Source: Fidelibacterota bacterium UBA7300 (GTDB lineage Bacteria > Fidelibacterota > Marinisomatia > Marinisomatales > UBA2128). Taken from it: a stretch of 47,339 nt of DNA. The stretch spans positions 1 to 47,339 of the forward strand of contig DKQU01000041.1 of the NCBI GenBank assembly GCA_002471865.1. Direction: 5' to 3'. Made by a program: the position numbers and the translations under genes. The notes beneath the pieces were generated by a model. That model did no database searches and had not been told where the DNA came from. It saw nothing but the letters and a program-made list of their open reading frames with translations. Of the stretch, positions 25,867-33,922 are shown one piece after another. Every line of letters starts with the position of its first letter. Positions within the stretch are counted from its first letter, which is position 1.

Positions 25867-26709
25867 TTAGTTATTCTTTATTCGCGATAATCGTAAGATC
25901 TCCGGGGCATATTCAAAATGAATGGTATCAAAGTGGCTCCATTTTCCTCCCCAGACGAATCCATTTTTCTCAAATGCATCTATGACTGCTTGCGGGGGAG
26001 TCCACCGTTTTTCCAGCGGAATTAGATGCCACTCTTTAATAAACGCAGTACTCCATTTCCAGTTGGCGTGTTTGCCATCATACGATTCGGGTACTAAGTC
26101 TAAAGCCAATCCATAGGAATGATGGCTGGCATTTTCAGATCCGCGTACTTTTTTCTGTTGGAATGAATAGATAATTTTAAGGTTCTCAACAAAATCCTCA
26201 ACTTCAACATTACTCTTTGCTGCATAAAAAATTTCTGTTTCCACTTTTCTCAATGCTTCCTCACAAAAATGGTTCATATATGCCTTATGATCTAAAAAAG
26301 GGACCCAATCGCACTGTTCTCTCAATAGAGTTTCCTTGGTACCGAAAACAAGATCCAGGAAATCTGAAGATCGCACTGGCATTTGCTGATATTTAGGAGG
26401 TTTTATCAGTTTGCCTAGAGGGTAATCGTAGAAGATTGACTGATACCGGTTTTGAAACCTGAAACCCTCTTCAGTGAGCATCCTGCCGTTGCGGAAATAA
26501 ACCCAGGTTTTGTTGATCAAGAAGGCTACGTCGTTATCCTTGGTTGTAGTTTCTTGAATGAAATCTCCGTACACTTCAAGCAAAACGGCAACTTCCGGGA
26601 TGTCTTCCCACTTTGATGTAGTTTGTTCAAGCGGTGGGAAAGCTGGAGTTAGAAAACTTAAAACAATGAGAGGTGACAGGATGATTTTCCCTGATGAGAT
26701 TGGGTTCAA
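25867..26709 (-). CDS. M15-family peptidase (D-alanyl-D-alanine carboxypeptidase-like), exported
   Basis: The 280-residue protein has an N-terminal hydrophobic signal (about residues 8-24) and a C-terminal VanY/M15-type zinc peptidase domain. The zinc-site motif SxHxxGxAxD is seen in ASHHSYGLALDL (Ser195, His197, Asp204), with the third ligand His264 in DTIHFEY. Such enzymes trim D-Ala from peptidoglycan stem peptides. The region between signal and catalytic motif (about 40-185) has no family I recognise. The start overlaps the upstream GNAT gene stop by 4 bases. Confidence 0.82.
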   Translation of the reverse strand: MNPISSGKIILSPLIVLSFLTPAFPPLEQTTSKWEDIPEVAVLLEVYGDFIQETTTKDNDVAFLINKTWVYFRNGRMLTEEGFRFQNRYQSIFYDYPLGKLIKPPKYQQMPVRSSDFLDLVFGTKETLLREQCDWVPFLDHKAYMNHFCEEALRKVETEIFYAAKSNVEVEDFVENLKIIYSFQQKKVRGSENASHHSYGLALDLVPESYDGKHANWKWSTAFIKEWHLIPLEKRWTPPQAVIDAFEKNGFVWGGKWSHFDTIHFEYAPEILRLSRIKNN

Positions 26710-27158
26710 ATTTTACCTTCCATAATGATATAATTGGATTTATCCATTCCCAGTTTTCGGTAGGTCTCTTGAGCCGAGATATTAGATGTATCAACGTACA
26801 ATCTAATTCCGCAAATATCTCGATTTTCTCTTACCATCTTCAGGACTGTTTTGTGGAGTTGGCGGTAGATTCCTTTGTGCCGAAAATCAGGTTTGACATA
26901 CACGCTTTGTATCCACCAGAAGTTGCCATTCCGCCAATCGCTCCATTCAGTGGTGATCATCAGTTGTCCTGCGACTTGGCCGTCGGCTTCAGCCAGCAGA
27001 TAGAATCCCTTTTTCGGGTCATCAAAAAGTTGGTTGACACCTTTTGTGAGGGTATCGTCATCTAATAACTTATCTTCAGTCTCGAGTGCCATGGCCTTGT
27101 TGAATTTGACGATAATTTCTGCGTCTTGTAGTGTAGCTTTACGAATAGTTAGTTTCAT
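26706..27158 (-). CDS. GNAT-family N-acetyltransferase
   Basis: The 150-residue protein has the GNAT fold: an N-terminal IRKATLQDAEIIVKFN, the beta-strand segment AEADGQVAGQLMI, the acetyl-CoA-binding motif VYVKPDFRHKGIYRQLH, and a C-terminal DTSNISAQETYRKLGM. The substrate is unknown. It is coupled to the M15 peptidase gene by a 4-base overlap, so an amino-sugar or peptide substrate from the wall is possible but only inferred from position. Confidence 0.88.
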   Translation of the reverse strand: MKLTIRKATLQDAEIIVKFNKAMALETEDKLLDDDTLTKGVNQLFDDPKKGFYLLAEADGQVAGQLMITTEWSDWRNGNFWWIQSVYVKPDFRHKGIYRQLHKTVLKMVRENRDICGIRLYVDTSNISAQETYRKLGMDKSNYIIMEGKI

Positions 27159-27192
27159 AATTTTCCTAAGTCCTTTCCTGACAGACCGTCTT

Positions 27193-27224
27193 AACCTGAC
27201 AGGTGTTCTTGTACCTGTCAGGTT
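27193..27224. repeat. Perfect 12-bp inverted repeat, 8-base loop
   Basis: Arms AACCTGACAGGT (27193-27204) and ACCTGTCAGGTT (27213-27224) are exact reverse complements around an 8-base spacer. A half copy (CCTGACAGA) lies just upstream near 27178. No T run follows on either strand, so it is not a classic intrinsic terminator. It resembles the CCTGACAGG-type palindromes scattered through some Bacteroidota genomes, from memory. Confidence 0.7.
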
Positions 27225-27242
27225 GCAAGTTCTCTTTAATTT

Positions 27243-28013
27243 TCATATCACTCCACTTCCAAGCCCGATGGAAAGGATAATTAGCATCACAGCTACTAAC
27301 TTTTGGATTTGCTCCATGGTGACTTTTTCCACCAGTCGTTTACCAATGAACGCTCCCAAAAATGCTGCTGTACATCCAGTGATTATAAGAGGAATATTCT
27401 CGCTTTCCACTCCGGTATTATGACTGCTGTAAATCGCCAACCGAGCCACATCAACCAGACAGGCGATGGTTACACCAGTTCCGATGAACTGCTCTTTCGT
27501 AAGTCCTGCATTTGCCAGAAAGGCACTTCGTAATGCACCCTGATGACCGGAAAGTCCCCCCATTAACCCGCTCACGGCTCCTCCAAGTGGAAGGAACTTT
27601 GAAGCGAATTGGAGCTCACGGAACCGCGGCAACAAATCCAGCATGGCGAATCCTAGAATCAGTACCGAGACTACTAGTTTAACAGCTTCTACGGTCATTT
27701 CTTTTCCCAGCCAGTTATAAGAATAGAGAGGTTCCAAACCTGAGAGCTGAGTAAGAATCCACGCTCCGACAAATGCGAGAGTCATAGCAGGCAGTCCAAA
27801 TTGCAGCAGGATACGATTCTTCCGATGTTTTCCAAAGAGTATAACCTTGAAAATATTGTTTGCCAGATGAACTACTGCTGTTGCTGCGATTGCAATCTCG
27901 ATGGGGAAGAAAATGGCCATAGCCGGCATCAATAAAGTGCCGAGTCCAAACCCTGAAAAGAGTGTGAGTCCGGATACAACAAGAGCTACAGCAGCAATGA
28001 GAACATATTCCAT
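27243..28013 (-). CDS. TauE/SafE (TSUP) family membrane permease
   Basis: The 256-residue protein has about eight hydrophobic helices in two repeats, with the TSUP-type glycine-rich starts LTLFSGFGLGTLLMPAMAIF and GGAVSGLMGGLSGHQGALRS. Family members export sulfite, sulfoacetate or related organosulfur anions. Its ATG follows the ArsC-type gene's stop directly (TAGATG), so the two are one transcription unit. The substrate is not determined; the thiol/selenol redox partner hints at sulfur or arsenic oxyanion chemistry. Confidence 0.9.
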   Translation of the reverse strand: MEYVLIAAVALVVSGLTLFSGFGLGTLLMPAMAIFFPIEIAIAATAVVHLANNIFKVILFGKHRKNRILLQFGLPAMTLAFVGAWILTQLSGLEPLYSYNWLGKEMTVEAVKLVVSVLILGFAMLDLLPRFRELQFASKFLPLGGAVSGLMGGLSGHQGALRSAFLANAGLTKEQFIGTGVTIACLVDVARLAIYSSHNTGVESENIPLIITGCTAAFLGAFIGKRLVEKVTMEQIQKLVAVMLIILSIGLGSGVI

Positions 28014-28364
28014 CTACAGAAGCTCCAATACTTTTTCTGTAGGACGACCAAGTATTGCAAAACTGCCTTTTACAGCTATAGGTCGCTCAATCAATCTTGG
28101 ATGAGCTGCCATCCGTTGAAAAAGTTCATCATCATCCTCAAGTTTATCCTTAAGCCCCAACTCTTTGTATTCAGATTCCCGCTTGCGAATGAATTGATTC
28201 GGTCTCAGCCCCATCATCTTAGCCAGTTTCCGGAGTTCCTCTTCCGTCGGCGGTTCATCAAGATACTTGATCAACTTCGGTTCAATCCCATTATCCTTGA
28301 GAAGCTTCACGGCTTCCCGGCTCTTTTTTCATCTGGGGTTGTGATAGATTACCATTTCACTCAT
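28014..28364 (-). CDS. arsC: ArsC-family (arsenate reductase-type) protein with in-frame TGA, probably selenocysteine, at the catalytic position
   Basis: From the ATG at 28364 (GGAG 6 bases upstream) the minus strand reads MSEMVIYHNPR, then TGA (28331-28329), then KKSREAVKLLKDNG and the complete ArsC fold to a TAG at 28014. The frame does not shift. In ArsC the residue after YHNPx at position 12 is the catalytic Cys, so the TGA replaces exactly that codon. The arsenate-binding arginines fall at Arg60, Arg94 (ERPIAV) and Arg107 (GRPTE), the numbering of the E. coli plasmid R773 enzyme as I recall it. Just after the TGA is a SECIS-like hairpin. I read the product as a 116-residue selenoprotein. 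Without recoding only a 98-residue fragment from a GTG at 28307-28310 would be made, without active site. A nonsense mutation is the alternative; the precise codon and hairpin argue against it. No sel genes are in the window. Confidence 0.82.
28299..28331 (-). promoter_or_regulatory. Predicted bacterial SECIS element following the in-frame TGA
   Basis: On the minus strand, after the TGA (28331-28329), ten bases lead to the arm GGGAAGC (28318-28312), the six-base loop CGTGAA (28311-28306) and the arm GCTTCTC (28305-28299). This gives seven pairs with one G-U. The loop begins 18 bases after the TGA and has G as its second base, both within the known bacterial SECIS rules (apical loop about 16-37 nt from UGA, a G among its first two bases). 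Its function would be SelB binding. Confidence 0.7.
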
Positions 28365-28469
28365 CTTTATCTCCAAGTTAGTTTATGGCTAAAAAATAGC
28401 GATAAAGTTGTATGAAATGCCACTATCCATTGGAACTTTATATTCTTTTTCTGAGTTATTCGGAAAGAA

Positions 28470-28500
28470 TTGACAACTCGAACACAGGTGATTAACTTTG
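28470..28500 (+). promoter_or_regulatory. Predicted promoter of the mre/rod operon
   Basis: TTG (the start of TTGACA, 28470-28475), then exactly 20 bases from the TTG, then TAACTTTG (28493-28500) matches the Bacteroidota-type TTG-N20-TAnnTTTG pattern. The TTGACA also fits a sigma70 -35 box. It sits in the 162 bp divergent gap 26 bases before the mreB ATG at 28527. Confidence 0.55.
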
Positions 28501-28526
28501 GCGACATATTCCACTTCTGATATCTC

Positions 28527-29549
28527 ATGAAATTTATAAAAAACGGCGTTGGCAGTTGGGTTTCCGGTGATCTTGCTATTGATTTAGGAACAGCCAATAC
28601 TCTTATCTGGATGACAAGTAAGGGAATTGTAATCAATGAGCCGTCAGTGGTTGCTCGCAATATAAACGATGGAGAAATAGTAGCTGTGGGCAATGAAGCC
28701 AAAGATATGGTGGGGAAAACTCATCGTGAATTGGAAACTCTTCAACCACTAAAAGATGGCGTTATTGCAGATTTCACAATGACCGATGGGATGCTTCAAG
28801 GATTTGTCCGAAAAATCAATTTCAACAGAATTGCTCGTCCTAGGATGGTAATCTGTGTACCCAGCGGCGTGACGGAAGTAGAGCGCCGGGCAGTAAAAGA
28901 TTCAGGAGAAAGAGCCAACGCTCGAGAGATTTTTCTGGTGGAAGAACCCGTTGCAGCTGCAATAGGGATTGGATTGGATATCAGCAAACCAGTAGGAAAT
29001 ATGATTGTTGATATAGGTGGAGGCACGACTGAAACTGCTGTTATCGCACTAAATGGAGTTGTTACCAAAGAAACTATCCCTGTAGCTGGTGAAAAAATGG
29101 ATGAAGCAATAGTTCAGTGGTTCAGAGTTGAACACAAGCTTGAGATAGGTATTCCTACTGCCGAGAAAATTAAATGTTCTGTAGGTGCTGCCATGCGTAT
29201 GAAGCAAACTTCTATTGCAGTTAAAGGTCGAGATCTCGTTTCAGGTATCCCCAAGACAGTTGAAATCTCTTCAGATGAAATCCGGCAAGCGCTGAAAGAT
29301 TGTGTTACCCAGATTGTAGATGCCGTAAAACGAGCGTTGGAAAAAACTCCACCCGAGTTAGCGGTAGATATTCTGGATAGAGGAATTATCTTAACCGGTG
29401 GCGGAGCAAGCCTGAAAGGATTGGATCAAAATATTCGTGAACGTACAAATCTTGCTGCAAATGTTTCTGAATCACCCATGTTCGATGTTGTAAAAGGGAC
29501 TGGCATAGTACTCTCAGATGTAAAGAAGTATGCGGATGTCCTTATCTAG
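28527..29549 (+). CDS. mreB: Rod-shape-determining actin homologue
   Basis: MreB is the bacterial actin that positions the lateral-wall synthesis complex under the inner membrane. The 340-residue protein has the ASKHA phosphate-1 motif DLAIDLGTANTLIW, the phosphate-2 motif MIVDIGGGTTETAVIAL, VCVPSGVTEVERRAV-type text and the adenosine motif GIILTGGGASLKGLD. It heads mreB-mreC-mreD-mrdA-rodA, which implies a rod-shaped cell. Confidence 0.98.
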   Translation: MKFIKNGVGSWVSGDLAIDLGTANTLIWMTSKGIVINEPSVVARNINDGEIVAVGNEAKDMVGKTHRELETLQPLKDGVIADFTMTDGMLQGFVRKINFNRIARPRMVICVPSGVTEVERRAVKDSGERANAREIFLVEEPVAAAIGIGLDISKPVGNMIVDIGGGTTETAVIALNGVVTKETIPVAGEKMDEAIVQWFRVEHKLEIGIPTAEKIKCSVGAAMRMKQTSIAVKGRDLVSGIPKTVEISSDEIRQALKDCVTQIVDAVKRALEKTPPELAVDILDRGIILTGGGASLKGLDQNIRERTNLAANVSESPMFDVVKGTGIVLSDVKKYADVLI

Positions 29550-29558
29550 CATTTCTTG

Positions 29559-30353
29559 ATGCGCCGTTTTCTTGGCTTTCTGGTTGAGCGTAAAGATTAC
29601 GTCACACTTATACTGGCAGTAATTTTCTCTATTGCATTACTTTCTTCTGATGATTCTGAAGAAATCCGAATCATCCGCGGCAAAACCAATGATGTCCTAA
29701 ATGTACTTTATTCCCCTGTTCAATGGGTTCGAGATGTCAATATATTAAAGCGTGAAAACGAAATCCTGAAATCAAGATCAGTCCAGCTCAAACTTCTAAA
29801 TTCATCTCTCATAAACTATAAATATGAAAATGAACGACTTCGTGAGATGTTGGAATTTAAAAGACAAAGACGTTTGGAACTTATTCCGGGACGAGTGATC
29901 AACAAAGGAATGTCTGTTGTCCTGAGTTCTATTAGCATAGATATTGGAACTAGAGAAGGGATTGAAGAAAACAGTGCTGTAATGGGAATTGACGGTATTG
30001 TTGGAAAAACTGTAAACGTTGGTGAGCATTCGTCTATTGTTCAAATTCTTCAAGATTATAATGCAAGAGTCAGCGTAAAACTGGAAACTTCAGGAGCAAC
30101 TGGTATATTAAGATGGCGAGAAAAAGATACATTTGAAGTCTGGGAAATTCCGAAGGCAATTCCTGTTCAAATGAGCGAGAGGATTCTGACGTCCGGGCAC
30201 AGCGATATATATCCCGAAAATCTACCAGTAGGAAAAGTTATTGAAGTCATAGATCAACCAGAAATGCTTCACAAAATTATTAAAGCTGAGGCTTTTACTG
30301 ATTTTTCATCTATCCAATATGTTTTTGTTGTCAGGAGTCTAAGTAGTGAATAG
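29559..30353 (+). CDS. mreC: Rod-shape-determining protein MreC
   Basis: MreC is a bitopic inner-membrane protein that links MreB to PBP2 in the periplasm. The 264-residue protein has one membrane helix (about residues 14-30), a coiled coil (about 60-105, LKRENEILKSRSVQLKLLNS) and the periplasmic beta domain (GRVINKGMSVVLSSISIDIG, GIDGIVGKTVNVGEHSS). I take the ATG at 29559; a TTG lies immediately before it. The stop overlaps mreD by 8 bases. Confidence 0.94.
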   Translation: MRRFLGFLVERKDYVTLILAVIFSIALLSSDDSEEIRIIRGKTNDVLNVLYSPVQWVRDVNILKRENEILKSRSVQLKLLNSSLINYKYENERLREMLEFKRQRRLELIPGRVINKGMSVVLSSISIDIGTREGIEENSAVMGIDGIVGKTVNVGEHSSIVQILQDYNARVSVKLETSGATGILRWREKDTFEVWEIPKAIPVQMSERILTSGHSDIYPENLPVGKVIEVIDQPEMLHKIIKAEAFTDFSSIQYVFVVRSLSSE

Positions 30354-30828
30354 AAATACAACACTACTTTTAGCTGGGTTGACTTTTATTCTACAGTTTT
30401 ATCTATCAGAGTTCATGACTATCGGTTCTATACGTCCCGATTTTCTCCTTATTTTTGTAATCTATGTGTCATTTCAATACGGAAGTTTTATAGGCGTGAT
30501 TGCGGGATTTTCACTTGGTTTGTTAGGAGATCTTAGCGATGGGTCCATGTTTGGATTAGCACCATTGACTAAATCAATCACAGGTTTCCTTGTTGGCAAA
30601 CTTCAGGGCCAGCATTCCCGTATGAATCCTTTATATTTCCATGCTACTTGGATAGGGATCATCTTTTTTCATTTTGTCTTTTATATTTATTTTCGTTTTC
30701 AAACATTATATGAAACCTCATCTGAACAGTTTTTTCTCACATGGTTATTTTCAGCAGTATACACCTTGGCGCTTCTTGGATTAATGCAGATAGTGAAGCC
30801 AATTGGTGAGATCCGCCCATTAGAATAA
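30346..30828 (+). CDS. mreD: Rod-shape-determining protein MreD
   Basis: MreD is a small integral membrane partner of MreC. The 160-residue protein has about five helices and the family feature IRPDFLLIFVIYVSFQYGSF, then GLLGDLSDGSMFGL. It starts with a GTG inside the end of mreC, which indicates coupling. Membrane content, length and position make the call safe although primary-sequence conservation is low in this family. Confidence 0.9.
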   Translation: MNRNTTLLLAGLTFILQFYLSEFMTIGSIRPDFLLIFVIYVSFQYGSFIGVIAGFSLGLLGDLSDGSMFGLAPLTKSITGFLVGKLQGQHSRMNPLYFHATWIGIIFFHFVFYIYFRFQTLYETSSEQFFLTWLFSAVYTLALLGLMQIVKPIGEIRPLE

Positions 30829-30834
30829 AGCTTT

Positions 30835-32607
30835 ATGCTTAAAAGCGAAATCTATGTACCTGTAAACAGGCGTAATACAGCCTTCTCAGTTGTAATTCTT
30901 CTCTTTTTAATACTTTTCGTAAAACTATATACTCTCATGATTCATTCTTATGAGGAGTTTAGGAATAAAGCTGATTATAATCGGATTAGACCAGTTATAA
31001 CGTATGCTCCCAGAGGTAACATTTACGATCGGAATGGAAGTGTTCTCGCAGCCAATAGCTCAGTTTACACTATTTCTGTGATAAGGGATGAGTTAACTGA
31101 TACGGAAAATGAACTTTCTCAAGTATCAGGGTATCTAAATATTCCTGTGAAAACTTTGAAAAAGAATATGAAAAAATATGGCAGAGGGAGATTCCTTCCA
31201 TCAAGAATAGCACGTGATGTTAAAGTAGAAACTTTAAGTCTTATAGAGGAACACAAAAATGAACTACCCGGAGTTATATATTCAACATTACCTGTACGTT
31301 ATTATCCAATGCAGGATTCAATAAGAGCATCCCATCTGCTAGGCTATCTACGTGAAATCGGTCCAAGTGATCTGTCCAGAAAAGACGGGAGAGGATATGT
31401 CGGTGGTGATTTCATTGGTGCATCCGGCTTAGAGTATTTCTATGAATCTCATCTAATTGGAGATAAAGGGCATTATTATCAACAGGTTGACGCTTTAGGC
31501 AGAGAAGCCGGCGAGGTTTCTGACCGTGAACCTATTCCAGCAATACCTGGAAATGATCTTTATCTTACAATTGAATCGAAACTTCAGGCTGATGTAGAGA
31601 AAACCCTGGAAGGATTGAAGGCGTCATCAGTGGTCCTCAATGCTTTAACAGGAGAAGTGCTGGCTATGGTAAGTAAACCTGATTTCAGATTAAGCGATTT
31701 TGCCGGTTTTATGGAGGATGAGGAATGGCAGCGCTTCCAGAATTCTAGAGAAGATCTTCTCCTTAATAGAGCCATAACAGGACGTTATCCTCCCGGGTCT
31801 GCTATGAAGTTAGTTACAGCCATTGCAGGACTGGAAGAAAAGTTAACCAATCTTGATTGGACAGTTGAATGTACTGGTAGTTATTATTATGGTGACCGCG
31901 TTTTCAGATGCTGGAAAGAAGAAGGTCATGGAAAAGTAAATATTTCAAAGGGAGTGAAGGAGTCGTGTAATATCTACTTTTATCAATTAATTCAACGGAT
32001 GGACATAGATATTTGGTTTAAATACGCAAATTTATTTGGGTTTGGTTCAAAGACAGGAATCGACTTACCTCAAGAGAAAAGTGGTATTGCACCAAACCGT
32101 AAGTTTATGAATAGAAAATACGGTAAAAGAGGATGGACAAGTGGCACTCTTCTAAACATTTCCATAGGGCAGGGAGATTTGTTGGTTACGCCTCTTCAGA
32201 TGTCTCGGTTTGCGGCAATTCTTGCTACCAAAGGGAAAAATATCGCTCCTTGGCTTGCTTCACGCCCTAATGCTCAAGCAAAAAAGATTTCTTTTAAAAA
32301 ATCGACTTGGGATTTGATACATGAAATGATGTTTAATGTTATTAATAAACCCGGTGGTACTGCTTACAGCAGCCGAATTGCATCAACTTCAATTGAGTTC
32401 TATGGTAAAACCGGAACTGCGCAAAATCCTCGAGGTGAAGCTCATGCATGGTTTATCGGATTTGCGAAAAAAGGTTCTCAAACGATATCTATATCGGTGA
32501 TAGTGGAAAATGGTGGTACAGGAGGTTCAGTTGCTGCACCGGTCGCTAGCAAGATTGTACAAAGTTATTTCAATGAGAGTGAAGCTCAAGAGTTAGTGAT
32601 TAAATGA
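30835..32607 (+). CDS. mrdA: Penicillin-binding protein 2 (class B transpeptidase of the elongasome)
   Basis: PBP2 cross-links peptidoglycan during elongation, paired with RodA. The 590-residue protein has an N-terminal anchor helix (about 17-35), the dimerisation domain starting at APRGNIYDRNGSVLA, and a transpeptidase domain. Its three motifs are the nucleophile motif SAMK (Ser322), SCN (377-379) and KTGT (525-528). SAMK departs from the usual ST-x-K but keeps the Ser and Lys. The gene lies 6 bases after mreD and overlaps rodA by 4 bases. Confidence 0.97.
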   Translation: MLKSEIYVPVNRRNTAFSVVILLFLILFVKLYTLMIHSYEEFRNKADYNRIRPVITYAPRGNIYDRNGSVLAANSSVYTISVIRDELTDTENELSQVSGYLNIPVKTLKKNMKKYGRGRFLPSRIARDVKVETLSLIEEHKNELPGVIYSTLPVRYYPMQDSIRASHLLGYLREIGPSDLSRKDGRGYVGGDFIGASGLEYFYESHLIGDKGHYYQQVDALGREAGEVSDREPIPAIPGNDLYLTIESKLQADVEKTLEGLKASSVVLNALTGEVLAMVSKPDFRLSDFAGFMEDEEWQRFQNSREDLLLNRAITGRYPPGSAMKLVTAIAGLEEKLTNLDWTVECTGSYYYGDRVFRCWKEEGHGKVNISKGVKESCNIYFYQLIQRMDIDIWFKYANLFGFGSKTGIDLPQEKSGIAPNRKFMNRKYGKRGWTSGTLLNISIGQGDLLVTPLQMSRFAAILATKGKNIAPWLASRPNAQAKKISFKKSTWDLIHEMMFNVINKPGGTAYSSRIASTSIEFYGKTGTAQNPRGEAHAWFIGFAKKGSQTISISVIVENGGTGGSVAAPVASKIVQSYFNESEAQELVIK

Positions 32608-33827
32608 TCAATTTGATTGGAAAACTTAGAGTAGCTCCTCTCCGTTGGCTGTTTCTAGCAATGGTACTAAACGGTTTTGGTCTCTTGGCACTCTACAGCA
32701 TTACTACTCATTCAGGGGAGTTACTGCTTTCATCCCGTTTTTTTAAACACCTTTTCTGGATGATTCCCAGTCTGTTTGCTTTCCTTTTCTTTCTGGGAAT
32801 TTCGAAAAGAATCATTCACAAATATTCGTATGCGGCTTTAAGTGTAATGATGGTTTTGATAATTGTACCTTTTGGAATGAGCTCTATAGCTGGTACTCAT
32901 AGATGGATATCACTTGGGGGTGTGAGTTTTCAACCTGTAGAGGTACTCAAGTGGGTTCTAATCATAAGCTTAGCAAGATATCTTTCTGATCACAATCTGG
33001 AAATTCAGAGGTTGCGTTCGGTAGTAATTCCAACTGTAGCAACACTGGTACCTGTTGCTTTTGTAATCAATCAGCCTGATTTAGGTTCAGCTGTGTTACT
33101 ATTAATGTTATCCTTCCCATTACTTTACTGGGTAGGTGCACGTCCTCTGCACTTATTTATGTTGATTGCTCCATTGGTGAGCATCTTAACTGCTTTTAGT
33201 TTAATTACCTTTACTATTTGGATTGCTGCAGTAGGTATAGTTCTCTATTTTTCAAGAACAGATTTACGGATTGGACTTGCTAATTTTTTTGGAAATGTAT
33301 TTTTGGGACTGTTAACTCCAGTCCTCTGGGGTAAACTACAACCCTATCAGCAGGAGAGAGTTCTTGTAATGCTAGATCCAACTCGTGATCCTCATGGTGC
33401 AGCATATCAGGTAATACAATCTCAGACGGCCATAGGGTCTGGAGGATTTTCTGGAAAAGGCCTAGGAAACGGAACACAGACTCATCTAAAATTCTTACCT
33501 GAACAGGAGACAGACTTCATATTCTCTGTTATTGGAGAAGAATTAGGCTTTGTAGTGGTATGCCTGATCCTAGCACTTTTTTTGTATCTTATCTTGGATA
33601 TTATCAAAGTTGCATTTCAGTCAAGTGAGCGATTCTCAAGTTTGATTATCTTTGGAGTTGGTATTCTTTTTCTATTCCATGTTTTCGTTAACATCGGTAT
33701 GACAATAAACCTGTTGCCGGTCAAAGGTCTTCCATTACCGTTCATAAGTTATGGTGGTTCATTTCTTGTATCATGTTATGCTATGTTAGGTTTGGCCATG
33801 AATATGTCATTAGAGGGAGAGGAGTAG
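32604..33827 (+). CDS. rodA: Peptidoglycan glycosyltransferase RodA (SEDS family)
   Basis: RodA polymerises lipid II into glycan strands in the elongasome with PBP2. The 407-residue polytopic protein has SEDS signatures: GTHRWISLGGVSFQPVEVLK, NQPDLGSAVLLL, KGLGNGTQTHLKFLPEQ, ETDFIFSVIGEELGF and LPVKGLPLPFISYGGSFL. It overlaps mrdA by 4 bases (ATGA). Confidence 0.97.
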   Translation: MINLIGKLRVAPLRWLFLAMVLNGFGLLALYSITTHSGELLLSSRFFKHLFWMIPSLFAFLFFLGISKRIIHKYSYAALSVMMVLIIVPFGMSSIAGTHRWISLGGVSFQPVEVLKWVLIISLARYLSDHNLEIQRLRSVVIPTVATLVPVAFVINQPDLGSAVLLLMLSFPLLYWVGARPLHLFMLIAPLVSILTAFSLITFTIWIAAVGIVLYFSRTDLRIGLANFFGNVFLGLLTPVLWGKLQPYQQERVLVMLDPTRDPHGAAYQVIQSQTAIGSGGFSGKGLGNGTQTHLKFLPEQETDFIFSVIGEELGFVVVCLILALFLYLILDIIKVAFQSSERFSSLIIFGVGILFLFHVFVNIGMTINLLPVKGLPLPFISYGGSFLVSCYAMLGLAMNMSLEGEE

Positions 33828-33922
33828 TCAATCCAATTTGAAATAGTTTGAATTTTTTCGTCTATAGAGCTAACTTTACATACTCTATCCGATCCGAGGT
33901 TGGACGCTTGAGGCAGTTAAAT

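Noticed and set aside
28014..28310. A 98-residue stand-alone protein starting at the GTG at 28310
   Set aside because: It lacks the ArsC active site. The frame continues upstream through a single TGA to a well-placed ATG with a ribosome-binding site, so the short form is probably an artefact of reading TGA as stop.
28299..28364. Frameshift as the cause of the broken ArsC start
   Set aside because: Residues before and after the TGA are in the same frame and align to ArsC without gap, so no shift is needed.
33848..33922. N-terminal extension of the CpoB-like protein from the TTG at 33848
   Set aside because: It would place 25 polar residues before a clear signal peptide; the ATG at 33923 with GAGG upstream is better.
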